Shown here: positions 29,439 through 35,000 of the stretch, one piece after another
Numbering within the stretch: position 1 is the stretch's first letter
How the letters are laid out: the number at the start of each line of letters is the position of its first letter
Assembly: GCA_020850325.1 (NCBI GenBank)
Contig: JADZEW010000011.1
Span: 1-35,000, forward strand
Length of the DNA stretch: 35,000 nucleotides
Direction: 5' to 3'
DNA from: Methanoregulaceae archaeon
Lineage (GTDB): Bacteria; Armatimonadota; Fimbriimonadia; Fimbriimonadales; Fimbriimonadaceae
Notes under the pieces: generated by a model
The model's input: only the letters and a program-made list of their open reading frames with translations
Database searches by the model: none
Told to the model about the DNA's origin: nothing
Translations under genes and position numbers: made by a program

Positions 29439-31888
29439 CGGTCCGCCTCGTAGTGCACCCACTTCGGCGCGAGTTTGAACTGGATTGCCGTCAGGATGAC
29501 AATGATCGCGAAGATGATCCAGGCGATTGCCGACGCCGAGCCCATCTTGAAGAACGAAAACGCGTCTTGGAAGAGGCGGTACACCGGAGTGAGCATCGCG
29601 TCGTCGGGGCCGACCGGGCCGTCCTTCGACGGCCGCATGACGTACATGCGGTCGAACTCCTGCATTGCGCCGATGAATCCCATGACCGTGTTGAAGAACA
29701 CGATCGAACTCAGCTGCGGGAAGGTGACGCTCCAGAACTGCCGCCACGGCGTTGCGCCGTCGATGGACGAGGCCTCGTAGAGCGAGGTCGGAACTCCCTT
29801 CAGACCGGCGAGCCACAGAATCATGCCACTGCCTGCTCCCCAGACGCCCATGAGAACAAGAGCCGGCTTGGCCCAGTCCGCGCTCTGAATCCACCCAGGA
29901 GGACTCACGCCGAGCCAGGGCGATATCGTTTCCCGCCAGAAGGCATTGATGAGGCCCTTGTTGGGGTCGGGCGTCAGCACCCACGTCCACAGCACCGCGC
30001 TGGCGATTCCGGGCACGATCGCCGGCATATAAAACATCGTTCGGTAGACCCGCATCCCGCGAGCCGCCGCATTCAAAAGGAGCGCTACTAGCAGACCGGT
30101 GGCCAACCCGAGCGGCACTCCGACCCCCGCGAGATACGCCGCGTTGCCGAATGCCTTAAGCATGATCGCCCGGTCGGTCGTGGCTAGGTCCGCGTAGTTC
30201 TTCCCGCCGACCCATCGCGCCTCGTTGAGCACGTCCCACTGCGTGAAGCTGAAGAACAGGGAGGCGACCATCGGGCCGAGGGTGAACACCAGGAAGCCGA
30301 TGACCCAGGGGGCGATGAACAGATACGCCCACTTTGCCTCCGTCCGCTCAAGCCGTCCAAGTTGTTGCCGGAGGAACCACACCACCGCGGCGGCGAGGCC
30401 CAGAAGTGCCAGCAGAATGCCGATCCGCACCGGTACGCCGAGGTCGAGTTCTGGGTAACGGTCTTTCTGAAAGTAGGCATCGAGGTCGCGCTGTACAGCG
30501 GCCTGTCCGGTGGCGAGCGCCTGCTCCGGAGTCTTGTTCTTGTACAGCGCGGCCTCCATCGCCTTCACATGCTCGTTCCATAAGGTTTGAGCGACGACGG
30601 TCGGGGGCCGGCCCTTGCCGAACGTACCCATTTCGATGTGCATCCCCAGCGCGTCGGCGAACTTCTTGTCCGCGTAGTTGAAGCGCTTGAGCACCGCTTC
30701 GTTGTACTCCTCGCTTGCCGAAACCCGGGGAATGAGCGTGCGGCCCTGGCGACGATCCCACTCGCGCTGGGCATCGAAGTCGATCAGCCGCCCTTCGGTG
30801 CTGCTCATGAACTTGATGAACCGCCACGCCGCCTCAGGGTTGCGGGCTCCGCGGGGGATGGCGTACGAGAAGCCGCCAAACCAAGTCACCCACTTGTTGG
30901 GCTCGTTGGCGAAGGCCCCCCGCTGGTGGAAGCGGTCGTCGGGGACGGGAGGCGGGGATGCGCCGAGATCGATCTGCGGGCCGTAGCGGGCAAGGCCGGA
31001 TAGGATCCAATCGCCGTCGATCTTCATCGCGACCTTGCCGATGATGAACGCGTCGTTCTCGCGACCGAGGAAGCCCGATTCAAACGACTTCGCCTTGTCG
31101 TAGCCGCCGACGATTTCGTAGCCGTCGACCATGAACTGCAGCGCCTTCTGCGCCTCCGGCGAGTTCAGCGTGCAGGTGCGTCCGTCCGCCGACATAAACT
31201 CGGCGTTCATCATGAACGCGAACATGTACAGCCACGAGTTGCCGAAGTTCGGCATGAACCCGGCGCGCTTCAGAGTGCCGTCCTTGTTGAACTCGGTGAG
31301 CACTCGGCTGTAGGCGAGCAACTCGGTCCAGGTTTGCGGAGCCCGATCGGGATCGAGTCCCGCCGCTCGGAGTTCCTTCGCCTTCAGCTTGAAGATGGCG
31401 CGGTTCCAGTAGAGGACCCGGTTGTCCGCCGAGGACGGGATCGCGTACACCTTGCCGCCGTAGCTCGCCTCGATCCAGGTTGCGTCGTAATATTGGTCGG
31501 ACCGCGGGTTGAGCGGATCGTCTTGGTCGCGCTGCATCAGCTCATCCAGCGGGAGGAACGCTCCCCGGCTTGCCCAGTCGGAAACGGTAAATCGATCTTG
31601 GCTGATGACGTCTGGCGCGACGTTGCCCACGATTGAGGTCATCAGCTTTTGCGGATCCATGGCGCCCGCGCCCATCGTCAGGGTCTTGACGCGGATGTCC
31701 GGGTTGCGTCGCTCGAACTCACGCAGAGCGGCGTCGGTGCCTTTGGAGTCGGGCCCTAGGCCGATGCCCCAGACCACAAGATCCGTCCTTTCCGCCGCCG
31801 GCTGGTTCTGCCCGGCCCCTTGTGCACCCGCAAGGACGCTCAAGGCTACGGCCAAGAAACCAACGAGGACGGGACGGCATCGTCTCAT
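29435..31888 (-). CDS. Substrate-binding protein fused to MalF-type permease (carbohydrate ABC importer), first fusion
   Basis: An 817-residue fusion with the same architecture as the later gene but a divergent sequence. It has a signal or anchor (about 8-24), then a family-1-type solute-binding domain (about 33-478) with NVAPDVISQDRF, GKVYAIPSSADNRVLYWN and APQTWTELLAYSRVL. A linking helix (487-506), a basic cytoplasmic loop (RQQLGRLERTEAKW) and a MalF-like permease (about 520-805) follow, with EAA loop YEASSIDGATPWRQFWSVTFP at 704-724. It is the first gene of the importer unit and couples to the MalG-type gene by ATGA. TACAAT lies 9 nt and GGAGG 4 nt before its ATG. Substrate unknown. Confidence 0.9.
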   Translation of the reverse strand: MRRCRPVLVGFLAVALSVLAGAQGAGQNQPAAERTDLVVWGIGLGPDSKGTDAALREFERRNPDIRVKTLTMGAGAMDPQKLMTSIVGNVAPDVISQDRFTVSDWASRGAFLPLDELMQRDQDDPLNPRSDQYYDATWIEASYGGKVYAIPSSADNRVLYWNRAIFKLKAKELRAAGLDPDRAPQTWTELLAYSRVLTEFNKDGTLKRAGFMPNFGNSWLYMFAFMMNAEFMSADGRTCTLNSPEAQKALQFMVDGYEIVGGYDKAKSFESGFLGRENDAFIIGKVAMKIDGDWILSGLARYGPQIDLGASPPPVPDDRFHQRGAFANEPNKWVTWFGGFSYAIPRGARNPEAAWRFIKFMSSTEGRLIDFDAQREWDRRQGRTLIPRVSASEEYNEAVLKRFNYADKKFADALGMHIEMGTFGKGRPPTVVAQTLWNEHVKAMEAALYKNKTPEQALATGQAAVQRDLDAYFQKDRYPELDLGVPVRIGILLALLGLAAAVVWFLRQQLGRLERTEAKWAYLFIAPWVIGFLVFTLGPMVASLFFSFTQWDVLNEARWVGGKNYADLATTDRAIMLKAFGNAAYLAGVGVPLGLATGLLVALLLNAAARGMRVYRTMFYMPAIVPGIASAVLWTWVLTPDPNKGLINAFWRETISPWLGVSPPGWIQSADWAKPALVLMGVWGAGSGMILWLAGLKGVPTSLYEASSIDGATPWRQFWSVTFPQLSSIVFFNTVMGFIGAMQEFDRMYVMRPSKDGPVGPDDAMLTPVYRLFQDAFSFFKMGSASAIAWIIFAIIVILTAIQFKLAPKWVHYEADR

Positions 31889-31897
31889 ACCGCCTCC

Positions 31898-31903
31898 ATT
31901 GTA
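31898..31903 (-). promoter_or_regulatory. Candidate -10 box of the sugar importer operon
   Basis: On the minus strand TACAAT is followed by 9 nt (GGAGGCGGT) and ATG 31888. The strong GGAGG would lie in or just after the transcription start region, so the leader, if this box is used, is nearly absent. An upstream promoter using GGAGG as an ordinary ribosome-binding site is an alternative. Confidence 0.35.
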
Positions 31904-31983
31904 GCGCGGCTTTCTCGCTGTGAATACGTATTCTTGAACTTTGGCCTTGGGAATTCGCCGAAGGTGGGGCAGAATAGGCGAAA

Positions 31984-32343
31984 GTGGAGGCTTCTCGACG
32001 GTCAGGGCTCGGATTTATCCCGTGGATGCTCGCGTTTCTGTTTGCGTGCGTGGCGGGCTTTCTCTACGTAATGGATTCGATTGACCGGGACTGGCACGCG
32101 AAGAACGCGCTTGTGGTCTTGGAGTGGCTCGATCGAGCACAGAAAGACCGAGCGCACCAATCTGAGCTTCAGAGATTCTTCGGGCGGCCAACCGAGCCGG
32201 TGGAGAGCGAGCGCTATCACTTCTCGCCTCGTACCGCGGACACCTGGAGTATTCACGTCGATTACGCGGCGGACGGTCGGGTCGAGCGGATTCGGGTGGA
32301 TGGGCGTACACCCGCGGAGTTCGCCGAGCTCTATCGGGAGTAA
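31984..32343 (+). CDS. Small single-pass membrane protein, unknown function
   Basis: A 119-residue protein starting at GTG 31984. A single strong membrane helix (about 10-30, GFIPWMLAFLFACVAGFLYVM) is followed by a soluble domain with helix DWHAKNALVVLEWLDRAQKDRAHQSELQRFF and a beta part (TWSIHVDYAADGRVERIRVDG). The last part recalls the small-protein-assembly-like or SmpA-like beta folds often seen in envelope proteins, but I cannot assign a family. The start is not certain; no clear ribosome-binding site is present. It is divergent from the importer operon (95 bp) and stops 22 bp before the aminopeptidase gene. Confidence 0.65.
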   Translation: MEASRRSGLGFIPWMLAFLFACVAGFLYVMDSIDRDWHAKNALVVLEWLDRAQKDRAHQSELQRFFGRPTEPVESERYHFSPRTADTWSIHVDYAADGRVERIRVDGRTPAEFAELYRE

Positions 32344-32353
32344 GGGCAACCGG

Positions 32354-32359
32354 TATCCT
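32354..32359 (+). promoter_or_regulatory. Candidate -10 box of a leaderless promoter for the M29 aminopeptidase gene
   Basis: TATCCT is followed by 6 nt (TCTCAC) and ATG 32366. It falls in the short gap after the small membrane protein gene. No Shine-Dalgarno sequence is present. Confidence 0.45.
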
Positions 32360-32365
32360 TCTCAC

Positions 32366-33487
32366 ATGCTTGATCCCCGCGTCACCGCGCTTGCCGAACT
32401 GCTTTGTGGCCACTCCACCCGACTCGGCCCCGCCGACAACGTCCTCATCCACGCCTTCGATATCCCCGATGAGGCCGTCGCCGAAGTCATTCGAGTCGCC
32501 CAATCCAAGGGAGCGAACGTCGCCGTTCGCTTAGAGAGCAACCTCATCCGCCGCGAGTGGATGCTCGGCATGACCGAAGCGAACGCCAAGCTCATCTGCG
32601 AGATCGAAAAGCACGAAATGGAGCAGATGACCGCCTACATCGCGCTTCGGGGCAGCCACAACTACGCCGAACTTTCGGAGGTGCCGGAGGCGACCATGCG
32701 GATGTGGAGCAAGGAGTACTCGCAGCCCGTCGTGTTCGGAGTCCGCGTGCCGAAGACGAAGTGGGTCGCCCTTCGCTGGCCGACCGAGAGCATGGCCCAG
32801 CAGGCGAACATGAGCACCCCGGCGTTCGAGAAGTTCTACTTCGACGTTTGCACGCTGGATTACGCGAAGATGGCCAAGGCGTGCGAGCCGCTCAAGGAAC
32901 TGATGGACAAGACCGATCAGGTTCGAGTCACCGCCCCCGGTACCGACTTCACCCTGAGCATCAAAGGCATCGGCTCCGTACCGTGCACCGGCCTTCGCAA
33001 CATCCCGGATGGCGAGTGCTTCAGCGCTCCGGTTCGCGACAGCGTCAATGGGCGGATCCAGTACAACACGGTTTCGCTCTATCAGGGGACGGAGTTCAAG
33101 GATGTCGTTTACGAGATCAAGAACGGCAAGATCGTCGAGGCGTCGGCCGGAGCGAACACCCAGAAGCTGAACGATATCCTCGACACCGACGAGGGCGCGC
33201 GCTACTTCGGCGAGTTCGCCATCGGCTTCAACCCGTACATCCTCCACCCGATGAAGGACACGCTGTTCGACGAGAAGATCGCCGGATCGCTGCATTTCAC
33301 CCCGGGCAACTCGTATGATCCGCCCGGTGGCAATGGCAACGTGTCGGGCATCCACTGGGACAAGGTGCTCATCCAGCGTCCCGAGTACGGCGGCGGCGAG
33401 ATTTGGTTCGACGGCGTGCTGATCCGCAAAGATGGCCTCTTCGTGCTCCCCGAGCTTGCGGGCCTCAATCCCGAGAACCTGAAGTAG
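32366..33487 (+). CDS. M29 family aminopeptidase (aminopeptidase T/AmpS-like)
   Basis: A 373-residue cytoplasmic metallo-aminopeptidase. The M29 pattern is visible. The N-terminal Rossmann-like half has LIHAFDIPDEAVAEVIRVA and the MEQMTAYIALRGSHNYAELSEV region. The catalytic half has GTDFTLSIKG, NIPDGECFSAPV (metal-binding Glu), EFAIGFNP, GSLHFTPG and SGIHWDKVLI (metal-binding His/Asp). Length agrees with the family (about 370-410 aa). No signal peptide. It stands apart from the M42 enzyme at the other end of the window, so this strain has at least two unrelated metal aminopeptidases. It converges on ftsZ, with a terminator hairpin between. Confidence 0.88.
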   Translation: MLDPRVTALAELLCGHSTRLGPADNVLIHAFDIPDEAVAEVIRVAQSKGANVAVRLESNLIRREWMLGMTEANAKLICEIEKHEMEQMTAYIALRGSHNYAELSEVPEATMRMWSKEYSQPVVFGVRVPKTKWVALRWPTESMAQQANMSTPAFEKFYFDVCTLDYAKMAKACEPLKELMDKTDQVRVTAPGTDFTLSIKGIGSVPCTGLRNIPDGECFSAPVRDSVNGRIQYNTVSLYQGTEFKDVVYEIKNGKIVEASAGANTQKLNDILDTDEGARYFGEFAIGFNPYILHPMKDTLFDEKIAGSLHFTPGNSYDPPGGNGNVSGIHWDKVLIQRPEYGGGEIWFDGVLIRKDGLFVLPELAGLNPENLK

Positions 33488-33520
33488 TCAAAAAGAAAAG
33501 AGCCCCGCTTACGCGGGGCT
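33488..33520 (-). terminator. Rho-independent terminator of ftsZ
   Basis: A perfect 8-bp stem AGCCCCGC/GCGGGGCT with a 4-nt loop lies at 33501-33520. On the minus strand it is followed by a T-rich run (CTTTTCTTTTTGA, 33500-33488). That polarity fits the end of ftsZ transcripts, about 30 nt past its stop. On the plus strand no T-run follows, though the hairpin could still help end the opposing aminopeptidase transcript. Confidence 0.8.
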
Positions 33521-33549
33521 TGAGGTTGGACCAGCGGTCAAGAAAACGA

Positions 33550-34677
<1,128 letters not shown>

Positions 34678-34780
34678 CTGGGTTCCAACCGTGGGCGTGG
34701 CGAGGACGCAACGACCCTATGGTCAGGACGACGAACGAAGCGGAGAAAGCCGCGAGAAGTTTTCCCCAATCGGGTTCCGA

Positions 34781-34874
34781 ATCCTCCCTTTGCAGGGGGG
34801 ACCTTCGCGCATAGCGCGAAGAGGTGGGGTGAGTCTCTGATTTCCTGCCACCCCATCCCTGTTCGCTTCGGCTC
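34781..34874 (-). repeat. Dispersed hairpin-rich repeat, copy 3 (inverted, truncated)
   Basis: This is the reverse complement of copy 2, sharing the end GGATTCG, the CTTCGCGCTATGCGCGAAG hairpin, the middle section CAGGAAATCAGAGACTCACC, and the core up to GAAGCGAACAGGG. It lies about 100 bp upstream of ftsZ. Similarity to the other copies stops after GCTC at 34871-34874, where TGGACTGAGCCC begins. The missing 5' part (CCTGTGAGCG side) is presumably beyond the inserted element. Confidence 0.8.
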
Positions 34875-35000
34875 TGGACTGAGCCCAATTGAGTGGACAC
34901 CTCATCCTACAATGAGGTTGTCGTTATGTCACGCAGATTTGCACGCGAGTGGAAGTTGAAGTTGTGCCGTCAGATCGTGGGCGGCGAGTTGTCTCGTACG
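34875..35000 (+). mobile_element. Left end of an IS3-family-like insertion sequence (continues off the window)
   Basis: Starting at TGGACTGAGCCCAATTG and continuing to AGTGGACACC (34875-34901), the sequence resembles the terminal inverted repeat of IS3-family elements, which often carry TGGACAC. A transposase OrfA-like start lies 51 nt inside the end. The left boundary coincides with the point where repeat copy 3 is broken. A small inverted repeat CCTCAT/ATGAGG (34900-34917) precedes the gene. The right end, the target duplication and OrfB are not visible. Confidence 0.6.
34926..35000 (+). CDS. IS3-family transposase OrfA-like protein, N-terminal fragment
   Basis: The first 25 codons of an open frame continue past the right edge. 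The visible residues (MSRRFAREWKLKLCRQIVGG, then ELSRT) match the start of the HTH-type OrfA of IS3/IS911 elements, where R-R-F/Y-x-R-E-F/W-K-L is common. The helix-turn-helix itself lies beyond the window. The position just inside a putative inverted repeat supports the call. It could be a remnant; completeness cannot be judged. Confidence 0.65.
   Translation, partial: MSRRFAREWKLKLCRQIVGGELSRT

Noticed and set aside
29439-29990. N-terminal extension of the MalG-type protein by 184 codons
   Set aside because: It would overlap the first fusion gene by over 500 bp and reads as shadow sequence; the ATGA overlap at 29435-29438 gives a natural start.

Overview
The window is GC-rich (about 60% or more by eye), gene-dense bacterial DNA. 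It looks like a free-living heterotroph. The best guess for the lineage is Armatimonadota (Fimbriimonadia-like). That guess rests on the mix of two PEP-CTERM proteins, a Tat-exported Gfo/Idh/MocA oxidoreductase, a BlaI/M56 pair, carbohydrate ABC importer parts and an ordinary FtsZ. FtsZ argues against most Planctomycetes. The assignment is inference only. No rRNA, tRNA or CRISPR array was seen.

Layout. (a) 1-4.3 kb: the tail of an unseen gene, a hairpin-rich dispersed repeat, a small membrane-anchored protein, a GT4 glycosyltransferase, a Tat-exported oxidoreductase, a convergent M42 aminopeptidase and a second repeat copy. (b) 4.3-7.9 kb, minus strand: an ABC exporter half-transporter with an unusual N-terminal domain and zinc ribbon, then two small envelope proteins. 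(c) 7.9-11.8 kb, plus strand: a compact five-gene run (ChaN-like, RNase HIII, DsbA/FrnE-like, RibD-reductase-like, FtsX permease). (d) 11.9-15.4 kb: a DUF433 protein, a tyrosine/glutamate-type PLP decarboxylase, a PEP-CTERM protein and a small CxxCH protein. (e) 15.5-20.3 kb: a secreted GH2 glycosidase, an MntA/HepT toxin-antitoxin pair with a disrupted hepT 5' end, and a BlaI/M56 sensor pair. (f) 20.5-24.9 kb, minus strand: a Y-family polymerase, a secreted alpha/beta hydrolase and a PEP-CTERM protein. (g) 25.0-31.9 kb, minus strand: carbohydrate ABC importer genes in which two substrate-binding proteins are each fused to a MalF-type permease, around one MalG-type permease with five extra membrane helices and a duplicated extracytoplasmic insert. 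(h) 32-35 kb: a small membrane protein, an M29 aminopeptidase, ftsZ with its terminator, a third repeat copy, and an IS3-like element that starts exactly where that repeat is broken and runs off the end.

How it fits together. The GH2 enzyme, the esterase-like hydrolase, the oxidoreductase and the fused importers suggest degradation and uptake of plant or microbial saccharides. No importer ATPase is present, so a shared MsmK/MalK-type ATPase elsewhere would be needed. A recurring expression signal is a TANNNT-like -10 box only 5-7 nt before the start codon. It occurs at nine genes, counting one that reads CATACT, and implies many leaderless mRNAs. The most unusual content is the receptor-permease fusions, the leaderless promoter pattern, the frameshifted hepT, and the repeat interrupted by an IS.
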